Below, in pieces: positions 43,811-53,457 of a stretch of DNA of 64,000 bases. Made by a program: the position numbers and the translations under genes. A model generated the notes under the pieces. That model ran no database searches, was not told the DNA's origin, and was given only the letters and a program-made list of their open reading frames with translations. The stretch is taken from NCBI RefSeq assembly GCF_900218065.1, contig NZ_OBMU01000001.1, positions 755,312-819,311 on the forward strand. The letters are read 5' to 3'. Source of the DNA: Novosphingobium sp. Chol11. GTDB taxonomy: Bacteria > Pseudomonadota > Alphaproteobacteria > Sphingomonadales > Sphingomonadaceae. How positions within the stretch are numbered: the stretch's first letter is position 1; every line of letters starts with the position of its first letter.

Positions 43811-45127
43811 ATGGTCCCGCGCTACGCCCGCCCCCAAATGACAGCACTCTGGGAACCCGAAGCCCGGTTTCGCATCTGGTTCGAAATCGAGGCCCATGCC
43901 ACGGAGGCGCTTGGTGAACTGGGCGTGGTTCCCAAATCCGCTGCAAAGGCGCTGTGGGATTGGTGGGCAACCAATCCGGCCATCGACGTTGCTGCGATTG
44001 ACGCGATTGAAGCAGTTACCAAGCATGACGTCATCGCGTTCCTGACATGGGTGGCTGAACAGGTCGGCGACGAAGCGCGCTTCATGCACCAGGGCATGAC
44101 CTCGTCCGATGTGCTCGACACCTGCCTTGCCGTGCAGCTATCCCGGGCGGCGGACATCCTGATCGACGATCTTGACCAGCTGCTGGCAGTCATCAAGCGC
44201 CGCGCTTTCGAACACAAGCTGACGCCGACCATCGGCCGTAGCCATGGTATTCACGCCGAACCCGTGACCTTCGGCCTCAAGATGGCTGAAGCCTATGCCG
44301 AGTTCAGCCGGTGCCGGACCCGCTTGGTTGCCGCGCGCGAGGAAGTTGCGACCTGCGCCATTTCCGGCGCGGTGGGCACGTTCGCGAATATCGATCCGCG
44401 TGTGGAAGAACATGTCGCGGCCAAGCTCGGGCTCGCGATCGAACCCGTTTCGACGCAGGTTATCCCGCGCGATCGCCACGCCATGTTCTTCGCGACCTTG
44501 GGCGTCATCGCAAGCTCGATCGAGCGCCTGGCCGTCGAGGTCCGCCACCTGCAACGCACCGAAGTGCTGGAGGCCGAGGAATATTTCTCACCGGGCCAGA
44601 AGGGCAGTTCGGCTATGCCGCACAAGCGCAACCCGGTTCTGACCGAGAATCTCACCGGCCTTGCTCGCATGGTGCGCAGCTACGCGCTGCCAGCGATGGA
44701 AAATGTCGCGCTGTGGCATGAGCGGGACATCAGCCACTCGTCGGTTGAACGCTATATCGGCCCCGACGCCACCATCACGCTCGACTTCGCTCTGGGCCGC
44801 CTGACGGGGGTCATCGACAAGCTGCTCGTTTATCCCGAGCGGATGATGAAGAATCTCGACAAGATGGGCGGTCTTGTTCACTCACAGCGGGTGCTGCTCG
44901 CCCTGACCCAAGCCGGTGTGTCGCGCGAGGACAGCTATCGTTACGTCCAGCGCAACGCCATGAAGGTCTGGGAGTCGGATGGCCAGCTGTCGCTGCTCGA
45001 ACTGCTGAAGGCGGATCAGGACGTCGCTGCGGCGCTGACTGCTGAACAGATCGAGGAGAAGTTCGACCTCGACTATCATTTCAGGCAAGTGGACACGATC
45101 TTCCGCCGGGTGTTCGGCGAAGCCTGA
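43811..45127 (+). CDS. purB: Adenylosuccinate lyase
   Basis: A 438-residue fumarase/aspartase-superfamily enzyme. Conserved regions include KHDVIAFL, HQGMTSSDVLDT, GRSHGIHAEPVTFG and the signature GSSAMPHKRNP. It acts twice in purine synthesis: SAICAR to AICAR, and adenylosuccinate to AMP. MVPRYARP at 43811 is the usual start. The upstream in-frame extension (from 43745) is not family-like. A strong terminator follows. Confidence 0.96.
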   Translation: MVPRYARPQMTALWEPEARFRIWFEIEAHATEALGELGVVPKSAAKALWDWWATNPAIDVAAIDAIEAVTKHDVIAFLTWVAEQVGDEARFMHQGMTSSDVLDTCLAVQLSRAADILIDDLDQLLAVIKRRAFEHKLTPTIGRSHGIHAEPVTFGLKMAEAYAEFSRCRTRLVAAREEVATCAISGAVGTFANIDPRVEEHVAAKLGLAIEPVSTQVIPRDRHAMFFATLGVIASSIERLAVEVRHLQRTEVLEAEEYFSPGQKGSSAMPHKRNPVLTENLTGLARMVRSYALPAMENVALWHERDISHSSVERYIGPDATITLDFALGRLTGVIDKLLVYPERMMKNLDKMGGLVHSQRVLLALTQAGVSREDSYRYVQRNAMKVWESDGQLSLLELLKADQDVAAALTAEQIEEKFDLDYHFRQVDTIFRRVFGEA

Positions 45128-45153
45128 CTGGAGCGGCAAGGCTCAAGTCGATG

Positions 45154-45180
45154 AAAGGGCGCGGAAACGCGCCCTTTTTT
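45154..45180 (+). terminator. Rho-independent terminator of purB
   Basis: AAAGGGCGCG pairs with CGCGCCCTTT around a GAAA tetraloop and runs into a TTTTTT tract. It lies 26 bp after the purB stop. Confidence 0.92.
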
Positions 45181-45275
45181 GTGCTTGCGAAAGATCAATA
45201 GTTTACGCGAATTCAAGCTGAGCACAAAACCGCGCTCGCGCGTGCCAACCTAAACCTTTGATGTGAAGAAAAATG

Positions 45276-45352
45276 TGGTCGGGGAGAGAGGATTCGAACC
45301 TCCGGCCCCTGCCTCCCGAAGACAGTGCTCTACCAGGCTGAGCTACTCCCCG
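45276..45352 (-). tRNA. tRNA-Pro (CGG)
   Basis: A 77-nt tRNA. Acceptor arms CGGGGAG and CTCCCCG pair perfectly. The D-loop is AGCTCAGCCTGGTAGAGC. The anticodon stem CTGTC/GGCAG closes the loop TTCGGGA, giving anticodon CGG. The T arm has GGTTCGAATCC, and the CCA end is encoded after discriminator A. It reads CCG codons. Confidence 0.96.
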
Positions 45353-45451
45353 ACCGATAGCGGCATTGCTTGCAACGCCGCTGGGCAGGCGGGGTCTATA
45401 GAGGGGGCTTTTCGGACTGGCAAGCGGCTGGGCATGCTTTTTTTGCCTTGG

Positions 45452-45796
45452 TCAAAGCAGGCCTGCGGCGCGGAAGCTGAACTGTTCCCGGCCGCCCTGA
45501 ATGACATGGTCGGCGAGCTTCACTTCCATCGGCCGGAGGCGGCGCGCTATCGAGCGGGCGAGGCGGATATCGTCCCGTCGCGGATGAGGGGAGCCTTCGT
45601 TTGGGCGCACCTGCTCGACGATGAGCCAATGGCTGCCCTGAAGCAGCAGTTCCTGCAGGACGTGGCGCCAATCCCTTCCCCCATCGACGCGGCCCAGGGG
45701 ACGCCACTGATCGTCCAACAGCAGGAATCGGATGCTTTCCGTAGCGGCCATTGCCTCAAGATGCTGCGACCGTCCGCTGCGATCACCGCGAACCAT
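45452..45796 (-). CDS. RadC-type JAB domain protein with degenerate metal site
   Basis: A 114-residue protein similar to the C-terminal JAB/MPN domain of RadC. Visible are ESIRFLLLDDQWRPL, HVLQELLLQGSHWLIVEQ, RRDDIRLARSIARRLRPMEVKLADHVIQ and the ending FSFRAAGLL. The catalytic HxHPSGD-type motif has become VRPNEGS, so both His ligands and the Asp are missing. It is probably not an active metalloprotease. The helix-hairpin-helix part of RadC is absent. The start is uncertain: the frame is open to 45964, but that would overlap thyA. Confidence 0.7.
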   Translation of the reverse strand: MVRGDRSGRSQHLEAMAATESIRFLLLDDQWRPLGRVDGGRDWRHVLQELLLQGSHWLIVEQVRPNEGSPHPRRDDIRLARSIARRLRPMEVKLADHVIQGGREQFSFRAAGLL

Positions 45797-45919
45797 GTCC
45801 ACTATGGAGTGGAACGGGCGGAGAATGGTCCGAAGCGAAAGCAAGATTGGCGAGCTCGGGCCTGCTCGGCTAAAGCGAGGGCGGCGAATGTGGAATCGCC
45901 GCAACAGGGAAGAGCGTCG

Positions 45920-46867
45920 TTGACCGCAATCATCACTCCGAAAGAAGCGCATTATGAGCAGCAATATCTGGACCTGATGCGCCGGATCTGGACGGAGGGG
46001 GATGAGCGGGTCGATCGCACCGGCGTGGGCACGCGGTCAGTGCTGGGCGCCACCATGCGCTTTTCGCTGGCGAGTGACGCGGTGCCGCTGCTGACGACCA
46101 AGCGTGTCTATTGGAAAGTGGCGGCGCGGGAAATGCTGTGGTTCCTGACCGGGGACACCAATATCCGCGAGCTCGTCCGTCAGGGCGTGCATATCTGGAC
46201 CGACTGGCCGCTGGCCTCTTATCGCAAGGCGACCGGCGAAGAGATCAGCCGTGACGACTTCGAGACGCGGATTATCGAGGATGAAGCCTTCGCGCGGCAG
46301 TGGGGCGATCTGGGGCCCGTCTACGGGGCGCAATGGGTGAATTGGCCGCGCTACGAAGCTGTTGGCGATGGGCTGTTCCGCCGGGCCGAGAAGGGGCACA
46401 ACCAGATCGCGGAACTGGTCGAGGGGATCAGGAACAATCCGGGGTCGCGGCGTTTGCTGTTCACTGGATGGAATGTCGCGGAAGTCGCGCGCATGGCCCT
46501 GCCGCCCTGTCACATGACCTATCAGTTCCAGGTGGCCGATGGACGGCTGAATGGCCTGTTGTTCCAGCGCAGCTGTGACCTGGGGTTGGGATTTGCGTTC
46601 AACATCTTCGGGCTGTCGATGATCACCCGGATGTTAGCGCAGCAATGTGACCTGGAGCCGGGGGAAATCGTCTGGCAGGGCGGGGACGTGCACCTGTACC
46701 TCAATCATGCCGCGCTGGTGGAGGAGCAGATCAGCCGGACGCCGGGCGGTGCGCCGAAACTCAGGATGAAGAGGCGGCCGGAGAGCATTTTCGGATATCG
46801 GATCGAGGATTTCGAAGTGGTGGATTATGCGCCGCAGAGTCACATAGCGGCGCCGGTGGCGGTGTGA
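45920..46867 (+). CDS. thyA: Thymidylate synthase ThyA
   Basis: A 315-residue ThyA, longer than the 264-residue E. coli form because of an insertion (ATGEEISRDDFETRIIEDEAFARQWGDLG) also seen in Lactobacillus-type enzymes. DRTGVGTRSVLGATMRF is the N-terminal signature, ALPPCHMTYQF carries the catalytic Cys, and RSCDLGLGFAFNI is the dUMP site. It makes dTMP from dUMP and methylene-THF. No in-frame ATG lies near the N-terminus. TTG at 45920 with AGGGAAG 7 nt before is the best start. The frame stays open upstream through tRNA-Pro, which is not coding. Confidence 0.93.
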   Translation: MTAIITPKEAHYEQQYLDLMRRIWTEGDERVDRTGVGTRSVLGATMRFSLASDAVPLLTTKRVYWKVAAREMLWFLTGDTNIRELVRQGVHIWTDWPLASYRKATGEEISRDDFETRIIEDEAFARQWGDLGPVYGAQWVNWPRYEAVGDGLFRRAEKGHNQIAELVEGIRNNPGSRRLLFTGWNVAEVARMALPPCHMTYQFQVADGRLNGLLFQRSCDLGLGFAFNIFGLSMITRMLAQQCDLEPGEIVWQGGDVHLYLNHAALVEEQISRTPGGAPKLRMKRRPESIFGYRIEDFEVVDYAPQSHIAAPVAV

Positions 46868-46916
46868 TTGCAAGAAGGAATTAGCGGGAAAACAGAACTC
46901 TTGCTTTTTGCGAGCG

Positions 46917-48418
<1,502 letters not shown>

Positions 48419-48432
48419 CTATTTCCGGTTTT

Positions 48433-48519
48433 CGTCATCCCAGCGGAAGCTGGGATCTCGTTTCAGCTTTAAGCATGGTGCGAACAGGCGGAGAGATGCC
48501 AGCCTGCGCTGGCATGACG
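48433..48519. repeat. Type B REP pair between E1alpha and E1beta
   Basis: Arm 1 (48433-48460) starts CGTCATCCCAGCGGAAGC. Arm 2 (48493-48519) is inverted, with a TGCCAGCCTGCGCTGGCA hairpin. It lies inside the bkd operon. Confidence 0.9.
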
Positions 48520-48545
48520 GGATTTGGTCAGGGAGCGGTGCTGCT

Positions 48546-48615
48546 TTCCCCTCTCCAAGCTTCGCTAGCCAGCGGGCTGGCAAGCTTCGCTATCCTCTCC
48601 CCTGAAGGAGAGAGG
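48546..48615. repeat. Type D repeat directly before E1beta
   Basis: Two arms, CCCCTCTCC near 48548 and CCTCTCCCCTGAAGGAGAGAGG at 48594-48615, enclose a GC-rich hairpin with duplicated AGCTTCGCT. The 3' arm provides the Shine-Dalgarno (AAGGAGAG, 48605-48612) for the next gene. Confidence 0.8.
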
Positions 48616-48617
48616 AG

Positions 48618-49640
48618 ATGAGTCAGGCGCGCCAGATGAGCATGATCCAGGCGATCAACAGCGCTCTCGACGTGATGATGGAGCGCGATCCCGATGTCGT
48701 GGTCATGGGGGAGGATGTCGGCTATTTCGGCGGCGTGTTCCGCGCGACGGCCGGATTGCAGAAGAAATATGGCAAGAACCGGGTGTTCGACACGCCGATC
48801 ACGGAGATTGGCATCATCGGCGTTGCGGTGGGAATGGGCGCCTATGGCTTGCGTCCCGTGCCGGAGATCCAGTTCGCAGACTATATCTATCCCGCGCTCG
48901 ATCAGCTGGTGAGCGAGGCGGCGCGACTGCGTTACAGGTCGGCGGGAGAATTTATTGCCCCGATGACGGTGCGGTCGCCCTTTGGCGGCGGCATTTTCGG
49001 CGGGCAGACGCATAGCCAGTCGCCCGAGGGCATCTTCACCCATGTGTCGGGCATCAAGACGGTGATCCCGTCGACGCCTTATGACGCCAAAGGGCTGTTG
49101 ATCGCAGCGATCGAGGATAATGATCCGGTGATCTTCTTCGAACCCAAGCGCATCTATAACGGGCCGTTCGATGGTCATTATGACCGTCCGGCGAAAAGCT
49201 GGGCGGGGCATCCGGGCGCGATGGTGCCGGAGGGCTATTATCGCGTTCCACTGGGGCAGGCGCGCACGGTCCGTGCGGGCGAGGCGCTTACCATACTCTG
49301 CTATGGCACGATGGAACATGTGATCGAAAGCACCGTCACGGAGATGGGCGTCGACGCCGAGATCATCGACCTGCGCACGCTGGTGCCGCTGGACATAGAG
49401 GCCATCGAGCAGTCGGTGAAGAAGACGGGCCGCTGCCTGATCGTGCATGAGGCGACGCGGACCAGCGGTTTTGGGGCAGAGCTTTCCGCGTTAGTTCAGG
49501 AGCGGTGCTTCTATCATCTGGAAGCGCCGATCGAACGGGTGACGGGTTTCGACACGCCCTATCCGCATAGCCTGGAATGGGCCTATTTCCCGGGGCCGGT
49601 GCGGATCAGGGAAGCGATCACGAAGATCATGAGGGATTGA
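48618..49640 (+). CDS. bkdA2: Branched-chain 2-oxoacid dehydrogenase E1 beta subunit
   Basis: A 340-residue transketolase-like E1beta. Family sequence includes MIQAINSALDVMMERDPDVVVMGEDVGYFGGVFRATAGL, FDTPITEIGIIGVAVGMGAYGLRPVPEIQFADYI and RSPFGGGIFGGQTHSQSPEG. The C-terminal half has LRTLVPLDIEAIEQSVKKTGRCLIVHEATR. It forms the alpha2beta2 E1 with the upstream subunit. The SD lies in the 3' arm of a repeat. The E2 gene follows after 3 bp. Confidence 0.95.
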   Translation: MSQARQMSMIQAINSALDVMMERDPDVVVMGEDVGYFGGVFRATAGLQKKYGKNRVFDTPITEIGIIGVAVGMGAYGLRPVPEIQFADYIYPALDQLVSEAARLRYRSAGEFIAPMTVRSPFGGGIFGGQTHSQSPEGIFTHVSGIKTVIPSTPYDAKGLLIAAIEDNDPVIFFEPKRIYNGPFDGHYDRPAKSWAGHPGAMVPEGYYRVPLGQARTVRAGEALTILCYGTMEHVIESTVTEMGVDAEIIDLRTLVPLDIEAIEQSVKKTGRCLIVHEATRTSGFGAELSALVQERCFYHLEAPIERVTGFDTPYPHSLEWAYFPGPVRIREAITKIMRD

Positions 49641-49643
49641 GCC

Positions 49644-51065
49644 ATGGCGCTGTTCACGTTCAGGCTGCCCGACATCGGCGAAGGCATTTCCGAGGCGGAG
49701 ATCGTCGGTTGGCATGTGAAGGTCGGAGACCGGGTGGAGGAAGACCAGCCCATCGCCGACATGATGACCGACAAGGCGACGGTCGAGATGGAAAGCCCCG
49801 TCGCAGGCGTGGTGAAGCGGCTGGCGGGAGAGCCGGGCGAGCAGGTGGCGATCGGCGCCATGCTGGTGGAGATCGAGGTCGAGGGGGAAGGGGAGGTCGC
49901 TTCCGGGGCGGAGGCTCCGATGCCTTCGCAGGAGGAGATCGAGGCCGAGACGGCGGGGGGACGCGAGGTGGCGGGCGCGTCGGTTAACGGGATTATTTCG
50001 TCGGTTGATCGGCCTTATCCCGACGAGCAAACTGCAGAGCCCTCTCCCCTTCAGGGGAGAGGGTTGGGAGAGGGGGAGCCAGGCGAGACGTGGGCATTAC
50101 AGCCCCTCTCCCCAGCCTCGCAGGGAGTCACGCGCCTCCCTGCGACCCCTGAAGGGGAGAGGGAGCAGGGCAGCACGCGTCGGCCACCGACCTCTGAAGG
50201 CGAGAGAAAGTCACTCGCATCCCCTGCCGTCCGTGCCCGGGCCAAGGAGTTGGGCATCGACCTGTCCCAGGTGAAAGCCAGCGGCGATCATATCCGGCAT
50301 TCGGACCTCGACGCATTCCTGCTTTACGGCGCGGGGCAGGGCTATCGGTCGCCCAAGCCGCGCGCGCGGCGGGAGGATGAGGTGGTGAAGGTCATCGGCT
50401 TGCGCCGCCGGATCGCGGAGAACATGGCGGCCTCCAAGCGGCATATTCCGCATTTCTCCTATGTCGAGGAAATCGACGTCACCGAATTGGAACGGATGCG
50501 CGCGCAGTTGAATGGCGCGCGTGGGGATCGGCCGAAGCTGACCGTGCTGCCGCTGCTGATCGTGGCGATTTGCCGGGCTCTGCCGGACTTTCCGATGTTG
50601 AACGCCCGCTATGATGACGAGGCGGGCGTGGTGACGCGCTTTGGCGCTGTGCATATGGGCATCGCGACGCAGACTGACGCGGGGCTGATGGTGCCGGTGA
50701 TCCGCGATGCGCAGGATCGCAATATCTGGCAGCTGGCGGGCGAGATAAAGCGGCTGGCAGAGGCCGCGCGCTCGGGCAAGGCGAAGGTGGAGGAGCTTTC
50801 CGGATCGACCTTGACACTGACGTCGCTGGGGGCGCTGGGCGGGGTGGCGACCACGCCGGTCATCAATCGGCCTGAGGTGGCGATTGTCGGGCCCAATCGG
50901 GTGATCGAGCGGCCCGTTTTTCGCGGGAGCGAGGTAGTGGCTGCGAAGCTCATGAACCTGTCGATCAGCTGCGACCATCGGGTGGTGGATGGATGGGACG
51001 CGGCGAGTTTCGTGCAGGCGGTGAAGCGATTGCTGGAGACACCAGTGTTGTTGTTTGCGGAGTGA
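49644..51065 (+). CDS. bkdB: Branched-chain 2-oxoacid dehydrogenase E2 (lipoamide acyltransferase)
   Basis: A 473-residue E2. The lipoyl domain (residues ~1-80) carries MMTDKATVEMESP with the lipoylated Lys. A long linker follows. The peripheral subunit-binding domain is SPAVRARAKELGIDLSQVKASGDHIRHSDLDAFL (~192-228). The C-terminal catalytic domain has SCDHRVVDGWD with the acyltransferase His/Asp. The linker (~130-190) is unusual: it is translated from an in-frame palindromic repeat, giving PSPLQGRGLGEG-type residues. No E3 (lpd) gene follows; instead a REP-bounded GIY-YIG gene is next. Confidence 0.94.
   Translation: MALFTFRLPDIGEGISEAEIVGWHVKVGDRVEEDQPIADMMTDKATVEMESPVAGVVKRLAGEPGEQVAIGAMLVEIEVEGEGEVASGAEAPMPSQEEIEAETAGGREVAGASVNGIISSVDRPYPDEQTAEPSPLQGRGLGEGEPGETWALQPLSPASQGVTRLPATPEGEREQGSTRRPPTSEGERKSLASPAVRARAKELGIDLSQVKASGDHIRHSDLDAFLLYGAGQGYRSPKPRARREDEVVKVIGLRRRIAENMAASKRHIPHFSYVEEIDVTELERMRAQLNGARGDRPKLTVLPLLIVAICRALPDFPMLNARYDDEAGVVTRFGAVHMGIATQTDAGLMVPVIRDAQDRNIWQLAGEIKRLAEAARSGKAKVEELSGSTLTLTSLGALGGVATTPVINRPEVAIVGPNRVIERPVFRGSEVVAAKLMNLSISCDHRVVDGWDAASFVQAVKRLLETPVLLFAE
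50040..50163. repeat. In-frame type D palindromic repeats inside the E2 linker
   Basis: A palindrome with CCCTCTCCCCT and AGGGGAGAGGG arms lies at 50040-50063. A second unit has CTCTCCCC at 50106-50113 and GGGGAGAGGG at 50154-50163, enclosing an inner TCGCAGGGAG/CTCCCTGCGA hairpin. The units keep the reading frame of the E2 gene. Confidence 0.88.
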
Positions 51066-51072
51066 GGCATTC

Positions 51073-51454
51073 GTCACCCCGGGCTTGACCCGGGGTCCCG
51101 CTTCATCTCAGACCAGCAGATCGAACATGTCCCTCCAGTCCGGATTGGCGCGTTCGACAAGATCGAACTTCCAAGTGCGCCGCCATCTTTTGATCCGCTT
51201 TTCTTGCTCGATGCAGCTCATCATGGCTTCGCCCCATTCCGCCCAAACCAAGCGAGATAGGCCATAACGCTTGCAGAAGTCCGAGCCTGTGCCAGAACGA
51301 TGTTGCTGAACGCGAGAAACGATGTCCGCCGTCACGCCGACATACATGGTGCCGCGATATCGGTCGGCCATGATATATACCCAACCGCCTTGGCGTGCCC
51401 GTCCCATGCCGTCTGGATCGAATAAGCGGGACCCCGGGTCAAGCCCGGGGTGAC
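51073..51454. mobile_element. 382-bp REP-bounded GIY-YIG element
   Basis: Two perfect 31-bp inverted copies of the type C repeat (51073-51103 and 51424-51454) enclose one gene for a small GIY-YIG endonuclease. Each arm begins GTCACCCCGGGCTTGACC at its outer side and folds on itself (CCCCGGG/CCCGGGG, loop CTTGA). The identity stops exactly at 31 bp on both sides. Flanks show no obvious target-site duplication. It sits 7 bp past the E2 stop codon. Confidence 0.7.
51108..51407 (-). CDS. Small GIY-YIG endonuclease
   Basis: A 99-residue single-domain GIY-YIG nuclease. The two-part signature is WVYIM at residues 9-13 and MYVGVT at 21-26. Arg32 in IVSRVQQHR is the expected catalytic Arg, Glu69 in QEKRIKRW is the metal-binding Glu, and NPDW (88-91) is the usual C-terminal motif. 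There is no accessory DNA-binding domain. The family includes UvrC-like and URI-like nucleases. Only 16 bp separate the start codon from the REP arm and 4 bp separate the stop codon from the other, so any promoter lies in or beyond the arm. No strong SD is seen. Confidence 0.9.
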   Translation of the reverse strand: MGRARQGGWVYIMADRYRGTMYVGVTADIVSRVQQHRSGTGSDFCKRYGLSRLVWAEWGEAMMSCIEQEKRIKRWRRTWKFDLVERANPDWRDMFDLLV

Positions 51455-51478
51455 CAACATCGATATTTCAGCTGGTGC

Positions 51479-51949
51479 TCACCGCATCGTCGCCCGGTAA
51501 CTCAGGCGCGCGGTTTCTCCCGGCGACAGGCGCGCAGGGCCTGCCCAGCGGATATGGGTGATGTCGGCCGCGACGGCCCGGCGGACGCCGCCGAGCGGGG
51601 TCGGGAGCCATAGCTCGTCAAGGCGGCCCCAGCGTTGCCCGCCATCGACCGACACTTGCATGGACGGATCGGGCGCGGTGAGGAGCGCGCCGCGCGGGAC
51701 CGCTTTGGTGAGGGCGACGCCTTGGACGGTAGCGCGCCCTTCATTGCGCCAGTTGACGACGAAGAGGATCTGGTCGCCAGGGGCAGCGCGCGTGGCGCTG
51801 GCCAGGGTGCGGCGGGCGCGGCCGTTGATGTCGGTATGCACGCGCTCCACGAACATCTGCGTTTCCATCCGCAGGTCGGCACGGGCCAGCGAAGGCGCGG
51901 GCAGCATGCCCCATGCCGCCAGTCCAAGTAGCGCCCCTATACGCATCAT
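51479..51949 (-). CDS. Secreted protein with a DUF11-like repeat domain
   Basis: A 156-residue exported protein. The signal peptide MMRIGALLGLAAWGMLPAPSLARA is cleaved near residue 24. The mature part has the pattern GDQILFVVNWRNEGRATVQGVALTKAVPRGALLTA, which resembles the start of DUF11-type Ig-like modules, and ends SPGETARLSYRATMR, also typical. These modules are found in surface and adhesive proteins. A specific role is not evident. The second Met is an alternative start. Confidence 0.78.
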   Translation of the reverse strand: MMRIGALLGLAAWGMLPAPSLARADLRMETQMFVERVHTDINGRARRTLASATRAAPGDQILFVVNWRNEGRATVQGVALTKAVPRGALLTAPDPSMQVSVDGGQRWGRLDELWLPTPLGGVRRAVAADITHIRWAGPARLSPGETARLSYRATMR

Positions 51950-52125
51950 CCGTTCAAAGCCCCGATCCCCGTTTCGCTATGGCTTAGCACGGGGAGAGCG
52001 AAAATTTGGTTAACGGGCCTTAGCCATGTTCGCGCGTGGCGGATTGAAATTGACGCGCTGTTGCGGCCCGGTACACATTGCAGAAATGCGGGCAGGGCAG
52101 ACATGCGGGCAGGATCGACCATTAC

Positions 52126-53280
52126 GTGACACCTCATGAACAGCAGGAAATCAACCGGCGGCGGGATCGGCTGCTGGCGTCGATCGCGCTGACGACCGGG
52201 GTCGGGCTGCTTCTTGCCATGCCCTTCGCCTTGCGCGAGGGCGCGGAATTCTTCCTGCCGCTGACAGCCGCGGTGGTGATCGCGATCGCGCTGGTGCCGT
52301 TCCTGGAATGGATGGAGCGGCGGCGGGTGCCTTCTGCGGTGGCGGCGCTGGCTGCGGTGATCGCATTCCTCGTGGTCGCGAATACCGCGCTGGTGCTGAT
52401 CGTGGTTCCGGCGACCGACTGGTTCAGGCTGCTGCCGCAGCGTCTGCCCAAGATTCAGGATAATCTGGCGCCGCTCATCGATTTTTATTCCCAGTTGCAG
52501 CATTTCGTCGACGAAACGGTGCAGATGCTGGCGACCGGACCGGTGGCGGCGGCGCAGACGGCGGCGGTGGATGCGCCGCGATCGCTGTTGCAGTTCGCCG
52601 CGACCTCGGCCCCTTCGGCGATCATCCAGATGGTGTTCGCGCTGCTCATCATCTATTTCTTCCTTGCCGGCTGGACGCGGCTGCGGCGGCGGACGATCAA
52701 CAGCCGGGGCAGCTTCGATGGCGCGATGGCGGTGGCGCGGGTGATCCAGAATGTGGTCGATGCGACGTCGGCCTATGTGCTGACGATCGCGACGATCAAC
52801 CTGTGCCTGGGGCTGGCGGTCGCGCTGGCGCTTTGGTTAATCGGCATGCCTTCGCCGCTGATGTGGGGCGGGATCGTCGCCTTGCTCAACTTTGTGCCCT
52901 ATTTCGGACCGATGCTGGCGGCGGCCTTGCTGGCGCTCGGCGGGCTCATGGTGTTCGATGATGTGTGGCGGGCGCTGGCCCCTGCGGTGACGCAGATCGG
53001 CTTTCACCTGGTGGAGGCGAATGTGATCACGCCGATGGTGCTGGGGCGGCGGTTGACGATGAACCCGCTGCTGATTCTGGTGTCGCTGACCTTCTGGGGA
53101 TGGGTGTGGGGGACTCCGGGCGCGCTGCTGGGCGTGCCTTTGCTGATCATCATCCAGACCGTGGTGGCGGCCGCTGGAACCCCGGATATCGCCGGTTTCC
53201 TGTTCGAGCGCGGGACCCTGACGGTGGCGCCGCGCGAAGAAAATGACGAGAAAGAAGAAAGTGGTGAAAGAGCCGGTTGA
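52126..53280 (+). CDS. AI-2E family transporter (PerM-type)
   Basis: A 384-residue membrane protein with about eight hydrophobic segments. Early helices are separated by a soluble part (DWFRLLPQRLPKIQDNLAPLIDFYSQLQHF). LVALLNFVPYFGPMLAA-like sequence (GGIVALLNFVPYFGPML) and FWGWVWGTPGALLGVPLLIIIQ are family hallmarks. The group includes TqsA, proposed to export autoinducer-2, and sodium/proton antiporters, so the substrate is open. No ATG precedes helix 1 in frame. GTG 52126 is the best start. The C-terminus is charged. Confidence 0.9.
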   Translation: MTPHEQQEINRRRDRLLASIALTTGVGLLLAMPFALREGAEFFLPLTAAVVIAIALVPFLEWMERRRVPSAVAALAAVIAFLVVANTALVLIVVPATDWFRLLPQRLPKIQDNLAPLIDFYSQLQHFVDETVQMLATGPVAAAQTAAVDAPRSLLQFAATSAPSAIIQMVFALLIIYFFLAGWTRLRRRTINSRGSFDGAMAVARVIQNVVDATSAYVLTIATINLCLGLAVALALWLIGMPSPLMWGGIVALLNFVPYFGPMLAAALLALGGLMVFDDVWRALAPAVTQIGFHLVEANVITPMVLGRRLTMNPLLILVSLTFWGWVWGTPGALLGVPLLIIIQTVVAAAGTPDIAGFLFERGTLTVAPREENDEKEESGERAG

Positions 53281-53321
53281 CAGGTCCGGCGCACCCGCAT
53301 AGATGCCCGCCCACACCGAAC

Positions 53322-53398
<77 letters not shown>

Positions 53399-53457
53399 CT
53401 CTTTTGGAAGAGTGGATGGTCCTGAAGGGCCGGATTTATCCCGAAATTTTGATATGT

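Noticed and set aside
45263..45919. N-terminal extension of thyA running from a GTG/ATG through the tRNA
   Set aside because: The first residues (GERGFEPPAPASRRQCSTRLSYSPT) are a translated tRNA-Pro antisense, and the rest is antisense to the JAB gene. The true start is near 45920.
51066..51478. Lipoamide dehydrogenase (E3) gene expected after E2
   Set aside because: No such coding sequence exists here. The region holds only the GIY-YIG element. Whether the element displaced anything cannot be told.
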